Assembly: GCA_002400415.1 (NCBI GenBank)
Contig: DGQP01000007.1
Span: 214,348 to 278,347 of the forward strand
DNA length: 64,000 nt
Direction of reading: 5' to 3'
Origin: Chitinophagaceae bacterium UBA4411
GTDB lineage: Bacteria > Bacteroidota > Bacteroidia > Chitinophagales > Chitinophagaceae
Position 1 is the stretch's first letter; every line of letters begins with the position of its first letter. This document shows positions 9,788 through 16,794 of this stretch, one piece after another. The translations under genes and the position numbers were made by a program. The notes under the pieces were generated by a model. It had not been told where the DNA came from. It was given only the letters and a program-made list of their open reading frames with translations, and did not search any database.

Positions 9788-10174
9788 ATGAATTATTATT
9801 TCACAAAAACCCTTTCAGGAAATTTTGAAAATATCATTGAAAGAGTAACAGAATCGCTAAAAGCAGAAGGATTTGGCGTACTTACGGAAATAGATATAAA
9901 AGCAACATTAAAAAAGAAACTGGATGTTGACTTTTATAATTATAAAATCCTTGGTGCCTGCAATCCCCCTTTTGCATACAAAGCTTTGCAAGCCGAGGAT
10001 AAAATAGGAACCATGTTGCCCTGCAATGTTATCGTTCAGGAAAAGGAGGCTGGAATAACAGAAGTCTCTGCCGTTGACCCAGTGGCTTCTATGCAGGCAA
10101 TACAAAACCCTGCCTTAAAAAATATAGCTAAAGAGGTAAGGGAAAAACTGAAACGGGTCATTGACAAAATCTGA
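9788..10174 (+). CDS. DUF302 protein
   Basis: The 128-residue protein matches the DUF302 fold: an opening tyrosine-rich strand (YYFTKTL), a helix ending EGFGVLTEID, and the characteristic YKILGACNPPFAYKAL and TMLPCNVIV segments with conserved Cys. DUF302 proteins are small soluble proteins of unknown role, often beside sulfur, metal or TauE-type genes. Here it leads a small group with a 73-residue protein and a TauE exporter. Confidence 0.85.
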   Translation: MNYYFTKTLSGNFENIIERVTESLKAEGFGVLTEIDIKATLKKKLDVDFYNYKILGACNPPFAYKALQAEDKIGTMLPCNVIVQEKEAGITEVSAVDPVASMQAIQNPALKNIAKEVREKLKRVIDKI

Positions 10175-10184
10175 CTTTAATGTG

Positions 10185-10406
10185 ATGAAAAAAATAAATC
10201 AACTCATGCAGGAGATTATCCTGCTCACAACAGAAATAGAAACTAAGTATCCGGAACTTTACAGATTTCTGGACGAAACTCCAATGTCTTTGTGTGCTAC
10301 AGAAGAAAAAACAATCTGCACCGATGATTTGAAAGAATATCTCGAAACTTTAAAAGATCAGCTTCGGCAGCATATCAAAACCCATAAATCAAAGAATGGA
10401 GTATAG
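10185..10406 (+). CDS. Small acidic helical protein (73 aa), unrecognised
   Basis: The ATG at 10185, 10 bp after the DUF302 stop, is preferred over a TTG upstream that overlaps that gene. The product is mostly helical with charged residues and contains two Cys (LCATEEKTICT). The pattern PELYRFLDETP followed by DDLKEYLETLKDQL suggests a two-helix partner or carrier-type protein. It overlaps the TauE gene by 11 bp, indicating translational coupling. No function can be assigned. Confidence 0.65.
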   Translation: MKKINQLMQEIILLTTEIETKYPELYRFLDETPMSLCATEEKTICTDDLKEYLETLKDQLRQHIKTHKSKNGV

Positions 10407-11142
10407 TATTCTCATATTTCTGATTCTCGTTTTAATATGCGAGGCAATAGGAACCATCAGCGGCTTTGGTGCGTCCGTTTTTTTAGTCCCCTTAGCAAGT
10501 ATATTTTTTGATTTACAAACTGCACTTGTTTTATCAGGTATAGTATTCATATTTAGCTCTGCCTCCAAAATATTTCTTTTTAGAGATGGCCTTAATTGGA
10601 CTTTGATACTGAAGATGGGCATACCCAGCGTTATTTTTACGATTATTGGAGCTTATCTAAATAGCAAATGGAATTTAGTGTATGCGGAGTTAGCAATGGG
10701 TATTTTTCTTCTGCTTTTCGCAATAACTTTTTGGGTAAAGGAAAATTTAAAACTGAGAGGCGATAGTTGGAAATCTATTTCTGCTGGCGTAGTATCTGGA
10801 TTTTTGACGGGCTTTATTGGAACAGGCGGTGCAATTCGGGGTGCTGCATTATCTGCATTTAACCTTTCAAAGAATGTTTTTGTGGCAACTTCCGCCAGTA
10901 TTGACATCGGCGGTGATGTTAGCAGAACCGTAGTTTATGTCGCAAACGGCTATTTGACTAAAAATTATTATTGGTATATCCCTGGCTTCTTAGTGTTGGC
11001 ATGGTTAGGAACATTCATAGGAAAAAAGGCATTAAATCACATTCCTCAGCCAGTTTTCAAGAAGGTAGTTTTAGTTTTTATTGGTTTGATAGGTGCTTTT
11101 ATAATTTACGGTTTTATAACCGGAAAGAAAGTAGTTCAGTGA
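10396..11142 (+). CDS. TauE/SafE family membrane exporter
   Basis: The 248-residue protein has seven to eight hydrophobic segments. The paired glycine-rich repeats of the family are visible (EAIGTISGFGASVFLVPLAS near the start and GFLTGFIGTGGAIRGA in the middle). Members export sulfite, sulfoacetate or other organosulfur anions, or are uncharacterised. The start overlaps the preceding 73-aa gene by 11 bp. Together with DUF302 it may form a small anion- or sulfur-handling unit inserted in the metal region. Confidence 0.85.
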   Translation: MEYSILIFLILVLICEAIGTISGFGASVFLVPLASIFFDLQTALVLSGIVFIFSSASKIFLFRDGLNWTLILKMGIPSVIFTIIGAYLNSKWNLVYAELAMGIFLLLFAITFWVKENLKLRGDSWKSISAGVVSGFLTGFIGTGGAIRGAALSAFNLSKNVFVATSASIDIGGDVSRTVVYVANGYLTKNYYWYIPGFLVLAWLGTFIGKKALNHIPQPVFKKVVLVFIGLIGAFIIYGFITGKKVVQ

Positions 11143-11201
11143 TTATTAAAAATCCATATCGAAAGTGCATTTAAAAATTTTGAGTAGATAAAATAGACAT
11201 T

Positions 11202-11263
11202 GCATGAGTGTAGTAATGCTGGCAATTTTAAATGCGGTAAGGATACAACGGATGAAATTTTAG
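11202..11263 (+). pseudogene. Relic of the 3' end of a P1B metal ATPase
   Basis: Codons 11210-11263 read VVMLAILNAVRIQRMKF and stop, against VALLAITNAVRIQRMKF and stop at the end of the intact ATPase. Upstream of this the similarity ends within a few codons (gca is kept, then a frame slip). No ATPase domain precedes it, so this is the last remnant of a deleted second ATPase gene. Confidence 0.85.
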
Positions 11264-11282
11264 GGCATGGAAATTTAATACA

Positions 11283-11876
11283 ATGGATGCTATTGTTAAA
11301 CAAGTTTCCGAATATGTGGAAAAAATATTTCAGGATTATCCTAATCCAAACTTGTATTATCATAACATTAATCATACCCGCTCAGTAGTTAAACATGTGA
11401 GAGAAATAAGTCAGCACTATCGGCTTTCATCCGCCGACAAAATGATTTTAATGGCAGCGGCGTGGTTTCATGATGTCGGGCATCTTATTACCGGAATGTA
11501 CGAGCATGAGAAGAAGAGTGTTGCTGTTATGAAACTGTTTTTGTCATGCTCAAATGTTGAAGAAGAAACCATAGATAAAATTGCTGGTTGTATTATGAGT
11601 ACAAAATTACCCTCCTGCCCTGGTAATTTACTGGAAGAAATTTTATGCGATGCCGATACATACCACTTAGGTACAGATGAATATTTAATATCCGATGAAT
11701 CAGTACGAAAAGAATTTGACCCAAACGGAAATATAAATGATGCTGAATGGAATAAACAGACCTTGCAGTTTCTGCTTCAGCATAAATATTATACAAGTTT
11801 TTGCCAGGAGCGGTTGATAGATGGGAAAAATATCAATATTCAATTGGTTCATGCAAGAATCAAGGGCCTTAATTAA
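11283..11876 (+). CDS. HD-domain metal-dependent phosphohydrolase
   Basis: The 197-residue protein shows the HD pattern: an early His in YYHNINHTRSVV, then WFHDVGH with the His-Asp pair, and a later CDADTYHLG Asp. HD proteins are metal-dependent phosphohydrolases acting on nucleotides or signalling molecules. The substrate is unknown. The gene begins 20 bp after the ATPase relic and is followed 12 bp later by the DUF2279 gene, so these two probably form one transcript. Confidence 0.85.
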   Translation: MDAIVKQVSEYVEKIFQDYPNPNLYYHNINHTRSVVKHVREISQHYRLSSADKMILMAAAWFHDVGHLITGMYEHEKKSVAVMKLFLSCSNVEEETIDKIAGCIMSTKLPSCPGNLLEEILCDADTYHLGTDEYLISDESVRKEFDPNGNINDAEWNKQTLQFLLQHKYYTSFCQERLIDGKNINIQLVHARIKGLN

Positions 11877-11888
11877 GCCATATAGAAG

Positions 11889-12878
11889 ATGAGAGCCAGT
11901 ACTAAAATAATACTAATAGGTAGTGTGCTTTGTCATTTACAGGCTGCAATGTGCTTTTCCCAACAGTATGCAGATAGTTCCGCACCTGTTGTACCTGTTG
12001 ATTCTGCAGCTGCTGATAAAAAAAGTTTGCATAAAATTTATCAGAAACGAAAGCTTTTGACCGGTACAGTGTCCGTAGTCAGTCTTGGAAGTACATTTAT
12101 ATCATTAAATAATTCATGGTATAAACAATATGATAAAGTGCTCTTCCATACTTTTAATGATGCCGGGGAATGGCTTCAGATGGACAAAATGGGACATGCC
12201 TGGACTGCATACAATTCCTCTTTTCTCATTTACAAAATGTGGCGATGGGCAGGGACAAAAAGAAACAATGCAATTCTTTTGGGCGGAATTACTGGTCTTG
12301 GCTATTTAACCGCAATTGAATATCTCGACGGGCGGTCAGCCGGCTGGGGCTGGAGTTGGTCTGATATGGGGGCAAATATATTTGGCATATCATTATTTGC
12401 TATACAGCAAGCTGCCTTCAACAATCAGGCTGTTCGCATAAAGTTTTCAGCTCATAACGAACAATATCCGGAAGCATTGAAAGCAAGAACCGATGAACTG
12501 TTTGGTAATTCTTTTTCATCAAAGCTTTTGAAAGACTACAATGCCCAGACATATTGGCTAAGCATAAATTTACAGTCACTTTTCCCTAAATCAAAACTGC
12601 CTCAATGGCTTAATATTGCGATTGGATATGGAGCAGATGGCATGTTAGGAGGTTTTAATAATAAAAAGTATAACAATAACGGAGTTCTGATTTTTGATGC
12701 TTCTGATATTAAACGGTATAGGCAATGGTATTTTTCTCCCGATATTGATTTGTCGAAAATTAAGACCAAAAGCAAGTTTATAAAATCCTTGTTGAATACC
12801 ATTAATGTTATTAAGATACCTTTTACTGCTATAGAGTACAGTAACGGAAGATTTAAAACACACTTGTTGTATTTTTAA
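11889..12878 (+). CDS. DUF2279 (YfiM-like) envelope protein
   Basis: The 329-residue protein has an N-terminal signal sequence (IGSVLCHLQAAMCFSQ). The DUF2279 core is visible: DKMGHAWTAYNSSFL, then YLDGRSAGWGWSWSDMGANIFG. The core has short hydrophobic segments, and the C-terminal third looks like beta strands. Family members are predicted periplasmic or outer-membrane proteins of unknown role. It shares a transcript with the HD gene and is bracketed by the two ATPase relics. Confidence 0.8.
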   Translation: MRASTKIILIGSVLCHLQAAMCFSQQYADSSAPVVPVDSAAADKKSLHKIYQKRKLLTGTVSVVSLGSTFISLNNSWYKQYDKVLFHTFNDAGEWLQMDKMGHAWTAYNSSFLIYKMWRWAGTKRNNAILLGGITGLGYLTAIEYLDGRSAGWGWSWSDMGANIFGISLFAIQQAAFNNQAVRIKFSAHNEQYPEALKARTDELFGNSFSSKLLKDYNAQTYWLSINLQSLFPKSKLPQWLNIAIGYGADGMLGGFNNKKYNNNGVLIFDASDIKRYRQWYFSPDIDLSKIKTKSKFIKSLLNTINVIKIPFTAIEYSNGRFKTHLLYF

Positions 12879-12907
12879 AATTCAATTCTTAGCGTATGGT
12901 ATCCCCT

Positions 12908-13072
12908 GTCAGAGTATGGCAAAACATTATTCTGGCAATGGCAGTAAAGATTTTTGTATTGATTTTGGGGGCTGTTGGTGTTGCCATCTTATAGGAAGCA
13001 GTTATTGCAGATGTGGGTGTAGCTTTGCTGGCTATATTAAATGCGGTGAGGATACAAAAAATAAAGGTTTAA
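12908..13072 (+). pseudogene. Relic of the 3' end of another P1B metal ATPase, with one stop codon
   Basis: The frame reads VRVWQNIILAMAVKIFVLIL, then GAVGVAIL, stop, EAVIADVGVALLAILNAVRI, then QKIKV and stop. It matches the last 55 codons of the intact ATPase (KIVWQNIGLAFGVKLIVLVL onwards). The in-frame TAG at 12992-12994 replaces the Trp codon of the intact gene. The rest of the gene is missing. It is closer to the relic at 11.2 kb (ILNAVRIQ in both) than to the intact copy (ITNAVRIQ). Confidence 0.9.
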
Positions 13073-13085
13073 AGGTATTTTAGCC

Positions 13086-13127
13086 TTATTTAAGTATTTG
13101 CTTAAATAATGATTTGCATTATCTTTA
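13086..13127 (+). promoter_or_regulatory. ArsR-type operator and promoter of the mercury-type operon
   Basis: A perfect palindrome, TTATTTAAG - 6 nt - CTTAAATAA (13086-13109), sits just before the ArsR gene. A Bacteroidota -33 box TTTG (13097-13100) starts in its spacer. A -7-like TATCTTTA (13120-13127) follows 19 nt later. A repressor bound here would block the promoter, as is usual for autoregulated ArsR/SmtB operons. Confidence 0.65.
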
Positions 13128-13131
13128 CCTC

Positions 13132-13509
13132 ATGGCAAACAATACTTGTATCAGGCTATTTGCAGACCATGAGCAAATAAAAAATTGTAAAGACAAATTA
13201 AAAACTGCCCAAAAATCATTTGCAATCCTTTCTAACATTTTGGCTTTAGCTGGCAATGAAGTAAGATTAAAGATTATCTATTTACTGGAAGAAGAAAAAG
13301 AATTATGCCCCTGCGACCTTGCAGATATTTTAGGCATGAGTATCCCCGCCGTATCTCAGCATTTAAGAAAATTAAAGGATGGGAATATTGTTGAAACCAG
13401 GAAAGAAGGGCAAACAATTTATTATTCACTAACGAAGGATAATCTAAAGATTTTAAAGCCGTTCTTCAAACATATTAATGTACAAACTCAAAAGCTGGAA
13501 GCAGTATGA
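13132..13509 (+). CDS. ArsR/SmtB-family metal-responsive repressor
   Basis: The 125-residue winged-helix protein contains LCPCDLADILGMSIPAVSQH, the recognition region with the Cys-x-Cys metal-sensing pair of the ArsR/CadC type. Other Cys near the N-terminus (NTCIRLF and KNCKDKL) can complete a metal site. The ATG at 13132 is preferred to an earlier TTG, which lies close to the predicted transcription start. The stop overlaps the next start by 4 bp (ATGA). It probably represses its own operon until mercury, cadmium, lead or a similar metal binds. Confidence 0.9.
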   Translation: MANNTCIRLFADHEQIKNCKDKLKTAQKSFAILSNILALAGNEVRLKIIYLLEEEKELCPCDLADILGMSIPAVSQHLRKLKDGNIVETRKEGQTIYYSLTKDNLKILKPFFKHINVQTQKLEAV

Positions 13510-14132
13510 TAAGTATAAAATCAACAGGTTCATTTACGTTTGCAGGTGTTCTTACTGCTATTGCAGCTTCGCTCTGCTGTATCACACCTGTTATTGCATT
13601 GCTTGCCGGTAGCAGCAGCATTGCTGCAAACTTTTCGTGGATAGAACCGGCAAGACCTTATTTGATAGGTTTATCAGTTGCCGTATTAGCCTTTGCATGG
13701 TATTTGAAACTAAAACCAGCTAAAACAAATGACATGGATTGTAATTGCGAAACGACAAAGAAGACTTCATTCTTTCAATCCAAAACGTTTTTGGGAATAG
13801 TAACTGTATTTGCTATTCTGATGATGACTTTTCCATTATATGCAAAGATGTTTTATCCAAAACCGAAAGCAGAGGCAACAGCATTTGCAGTCATTGACAA
13901 CAAACAACTTATAAAATTTACTATACAAGGTATGACCTGCAAGGCTTGCGAAGAGCATGTAAATAACGAGCTGTCTAAAGTAAACGGCGTATTGGCTTAT
14001 AAAACCTCTTATGTAACACGAAGCAGTTTGGTCACTTTCAACAAATCTAAAGTTGATGTAAAGGCAATAGAAGCCGCTATCAAGAAAACAGGTTACAAAG
14101 CGAAAGCCATATCATGTTGCGACAAAAACTAA
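13506..14132 (+). CDS. MerT-MerP fusion (mercuric transport protein with HMA domain)
   Basis: Residues 1-130 have three hydrophobic helices with a Cys pair (SLCCITP, 24-25) in the first, as in MerT. The C-terminal 70 residues form an HMA domain with GMTCKAC (about 143-148) and end in a CC pair. MerTP fusions are known from Bacteroidota mer operons. They bind Hg(II) in the periplasm and pass it across the inner membrane. No merA reductase is found nearby, so detoxification may depend on another locus, or the cargo may be a different thiophilic metal. Confidence 0.88.
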   Translation: MISIKSTGSFTFAGVLTAIAASLCCITPVIALLAGSSSIAANFSWIEPARPYLIGLSVAVLAFAWYLKLKPAKTNDMDCNCETTKKTSFFQSKTFLGIVTVFAILMMTFPLYAKMFYPKPKAEATAFAVIDNKQLIKFTIQGMTCKACEEHVNNELSKVNGVLAYKTSYVTRSSLVTFNKSKVDVKAIEAAIKKTGYKAKAISCCDKN

Positions 14133-14138
14133 TAAAGA

Positions 14139-14351
14139 ATGGAAAAGACATTAACACTACAATCTACGATCACTTGCCCCGAATGCGGTTTTCAGAAAGA
14201 AGAAACTATGCCCATAGATGCTTGTCAATACTTCTATAAGTGCACAAATTGCGAAACAATGCTAAGGCCAAAGCAGGGTGATTGTTGTGTATTTTGCAGC
14301 TATGGCACAGTAGCTTGCCCTCCAATTCAATCGAACAAATCTTGTTGTTGA
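14139..14351 (+). CDS. GDCC-motif Cys-rich protein of mercury-type operons
   Basis: The 70-residue protein has a zinc-ribbon-like CPECGFQ, a CTNCE pair and the conserved string GDCCVFCSYGTVACPP, ending in SCC. Twelve Cys in 70 residues indicate a thiol-rich soluble metal-binding protein. Proteins with this GDCCxxCSYG motif are repeatedly found beside mercuric transporters, and their role is not established. Here it is the third gene after ArsR and MerTP, 6 bp downstream. Confidence 0.85.
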   Translation: MEKTLTLQSTITCPECGFQKEETMPIDACQYFYKCTNCETMLRPKQGDCCVFCSYGTVACPPIQSNKSCC

Positions 14352-14373
14352 TAAATATTGACATTTCAGTGTC

Positions 14374-15030
14374 TTACCTGCTTACCAGCAGGCTATTGAC
14401 TACTTTAAAACTTACTGTAACCTCTTTTTTGCCCGTCAACTGCAGCGTATAAGTCTGATCGTATTCTTCAATAGATGCTACTTTAATGCTGTTACCTAAT
14501 GAAATCGCATTTTTATCCAGATAATTCAGAAAAACCGGAGAATGGTCTGTAACACCAGTAAAGGTTCCTTCTTCACCAGCTTTAAGAGAAGAAAGTAAAA
14601 CAGATTTTGATTTGGGTAAGACACCATTTGCATCTGGTATTGGATCACCATGTGGATCGGCTTTTGGGAACCCTAAGAACTTGTCCAATTTATTGGTCAG
14701 GTCTTCACTATGTATATGCTCTAATTGTTCAGCCAGGTCATGCACTTCATCCCAGCGAAAACCCAATTTGTCAACCAGGAACACTTCCCAAAGCCGGTGA
14801 TTACGGATAATTCCCACGGCCACTTTTTTCCCCTTTTCTGATAACTTAAAGCCTTTTGACTTTTGGTAAGTAACCAATTTCTTCCCTGCCATCCGTTTCA
14901 GCATATCGGTTACAGAGGGAGCATGTACGCCCATTACCTGGGCAAGGGCTGAAGTAGCCACTACTTCACCGTTGGTTTCCTGTAACTTATAAATGGCCTT
15001 GAGATAGTTTTCCTCGGTAAATGAATGCAC
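14374..15030 (-). CDS. DtxR/MntR-family metal-dependent repressor with FeoA-like domain
   Basis: The 218-residue protein begins with the DtxR winged helix (SFTEENYLKAIYKL, and VHAPSVTDMLKRM as recognition helix). A metal-binding dimerisation region follows (NHRLWEVFLVDKLG, HDLAEQLEHIHSEDL, GFPKADPHGDPIP). An SH3-like FeoA domain ends it. Members bind Fe2+ or Mn2+ and repress uptake genes. It is divergent from the di-heme operon, with a DtxR-box-like palindrome in the 113-bp gap. Confidence 0.92.
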   Translation of the reverse strand: MHSFTEENYLKAIYKLQETNGEVVATSALAQVMGVHAPSVTDMLKRMAGKKLVTYQKSKGFKLSEKGKKVAVGIIRNHRLWEVFLVDKLGFRWDEVHDLAEQLEHIHSEDLTNKLDKFLGFPKADPHGDPIPDANGVLPKSKSVLLSSLKAGEEGTFTGVTDHSPVFLNYLDKNAISLGNSIKVASIEEYDQTYTLQLTGKKEVTVSFKVVNSLLVSR

Positions 15031-15075
15031 AGTTCTAATTATTTTGGTGAAGGTAATAAAATAGGTACAAAAATT

Positions 15076-15097
15076 AAATTAGATTAGCCTAATTTTA
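15076..15097. promoter_or_regulatory. DtxR-box-like operator between divergent genes
   Basis: Perfect arms AAATTAG (15076-15082) and CTAATTT (15089-15095) flank ATTAGC. Positions 15079-15097 agree with the known 19-bp DtxR consensus at 15 of 19 positions, counted by eye. It lies between the repressor gene and the di-heme/Rieske/porin operon and can serve both. This ties the operon to iron or manganese status. Confidence 0.7.
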
Positions 15098-15143
15098 CTT
15101 TTATTGCGACCTAATATTGTAATTTTACCTGCCTTACGACAAA

Positions 15144-16340
15144 ATGAAGAAATTTAAAATCATAACTGCAATTGTTCTGGTCATTACAAGTGTAGTGGCG
15201 TGTGAGAAAATATTACCGGGAACTCCTCCCGTTGACGAACTGCTCGACGGACCAGTGGAAGGTCTTAGTTTCGAACAGAACCGTAAGTTTCTTGCAGGGG
15301 ATGTAGCTTTTAATGATGAGATATTCACTTCTCAAAACGGCTTAGGTTCCATCTTTGTGGCTACGAGTTGTGGTAGTTGTCATGCGGGAGATGGCAAAGG
15401 ACATCCGTTTACTACCCTCACAAGGTTCGGGCAAACGGATAGCACCGGCAACCAGTATCTCCATCTCGGCGGACCACAGTTGCAAAACAGGGCTTTACCC
15501 GGCTACACTCCCGAACAAATACCGGCAGGTGCTACATTTTCAAAATTTACACCTCCAGCCAATACCGGGTTGGGTTTCCTGGAACTTGTTAGCGATGCAG
15601 ATATCCTCGCAATGGCTGACCCAAACGATGGAAATGGTGATGGAATTAGCGGTGTCCCGAATTATGAGTATCTGCCCTCCTTTTTAAGTCCTTTCTCTAA
15701 TGCAATCCCAAGAAATGGGAAGTATATCCACCGCTTCGGAAAAAAGGCGGCAGCTTACAACCTGTTACATCAAACGGTAAATGCCTATAACCAGGACATC
15801 GGTATTACTTCTACGTTTCAACCAAAAGATGTTTATTCAGGCTTAAATATAGATCCTGAAGTTTCTGATCAAACCATCCACAATGTTGTTTTTTACCTGC
15901 AAACACTAAAAGTTCCTGTTCAACGCAATCAGAATGATGCGGAAGTTATACAAGGCAAGAATCTATTCATACAAACAGGATGTGAAAGCTGCCATAAGCA
16001 AACACTAAAGACAGGAACTTCACCAATTTCTTCCTTGTCCAATAAAACCTTTCATCCTTATACTGACTTACTGCTTCACGATATGGGCCCGGCTTTGGAT
16101 GATGGCTATACTGAAGGCAGTGCCAAAACATCTGAATGGAGAACACCACCACTTTGGGGGTTGGGTTTATCGCCTAATTCACAAGGCGGGCAATACTTTT
16201 TATTGCATGATGGAAGAGCAAAGAGTATCGAAGAAGCAATACTCCTGCATGGAGGCGAAGGTCAACAAAGCAAAGAAAGGTTTCAGCAGCTTTCCGTACA
16301 GGAAAAGAATAGACTCATTAAATTTCTGAAATCGTTGTAG
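15144..16340 (+). CDS. Di-heme oxidoreductase/peroxidase-like lipoprotein (DUF1111)
   Basis: The 398-residue protein has a lipobox ending at Cys20 (TSVVACEK). It has two c-type heme motifs, CGSCH (76-80) and CESCH (about 280-284). Between them, LGGPQLQNRALPGY and DPNDGNGDGISGVPN are typical of the DUF1111 di-heme family related to MauG and cytochrome c peroxidases. It ends with the conserved HDGRAKSIEEAILLHGGE segment. It is probably a periplasm-facing electron-transfer enzyme that works with the Rieske protein encoded 13 bp downstream. The substrate is unknown. Confidence 0.9.
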   Translation: MKKFKIITAIVLVITSVVACEKILPGTPPVDELLDGPVEGLSFEQNRKFLAGDVAFNDEIFTSQNGLGSIFVATSCGSCHAGDGKGHPFTTLTRFGQTDSTGNQYLHLGGPQLQNRALPGYTPEQIPAGATFSKFTPPANTGLGFLELVSDADILAMADPNDGNGDGISGVPNYEYLPSFLSPFSNAIPRNGKYIHRFGKKAAAYNLLHQTVNAYNQDIGITSTFQPKDVYSGLNIDPEVSDQTIHNVVFYLQTLKVPVQRNQNDAEVIQGKNLFIQTGCESCHKQTLKTGTSPISSLSNKTFHPYTDLLLHDMGPALDDGYTEGSAKTSEWRTPPLWGLGLSPNSQGGQYFLLHDGRAKSIEEAILLHGGEGQQSKERFQQLSVQEKNRLIKFLKSL

Positions 16341-16353
16341 TATCATAATAAAC

Positions 16354-16794
16354 ATGAACAGAAAAGAATTCATAATCAAGTCTTGCACAGCCTGTATTGG
16401 CGTTACGGCTTTATCAACCGTATTAAGTTCCTGCGCTGCCACCAAATTCGTCAACGGTAAACTAATTAAAGACGGTATATTGATGGATGCAAAAGAATTT
16501 GTTTTAAATGAAAAGGGTAAATACCGGTTGTATGTCATAGTGAGAAATGATTCTTTACTCTTTCCCATTTGCGTGTACCGCTTTAGTGATAATGATTACT
16601 CCGCTATCTGGATGCAATGTGCTCACCAGGGTGCTGAACTGAATGCAGCCGGTGATTACCTGCAATGCCCTGCACATGGAAGTGAATATGATAACCGGGG
16701 CAAGGTGACAAACGGACCAGCCGACAGGGATCTGCGGACTTTCCCCGTGACGATTAATAACAACCAACTCTTTATTGATTTGAGAAAAGTATGA
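16354..16794 (+). CDS. Rieske [2Fe-2S] lipoprotein
   Basis: Both cluster-binding boxes are present: CAH (Cys89, His91) in MQCAHQGAEL and CPAH (Cys105, His108) in LQCPAHGSEYD. The N-terminus has a signal sequence with a lipobox-like VLSSCAA (Cys27). At 146 residues it is a stand-alone Rieske protein, likely passing electrons to or from the adjacent di-heme enzyme. It overlaps the porin gene by 4 bp. Confidence 0.9.
   Translation: MNRKEFIIKSCTACIGVTALSTVLSSCAATKFVNGKLIKDGILMDAKEFVLNEKGKYRLYVIVRNDSLLFPICVYRFSDNDYSAIWMQCAHQGAELNAAGDYLQCPAHGSEYDNRGKVTNGPADRDLRTFPVTINNNQLFIDLRKV

Noticed and set aside
11200..11388. 62-aa frame starting MHECSNAG
   Set aside because: It reads the ATPase relic in the wrong frame and overlaps the HD gene.
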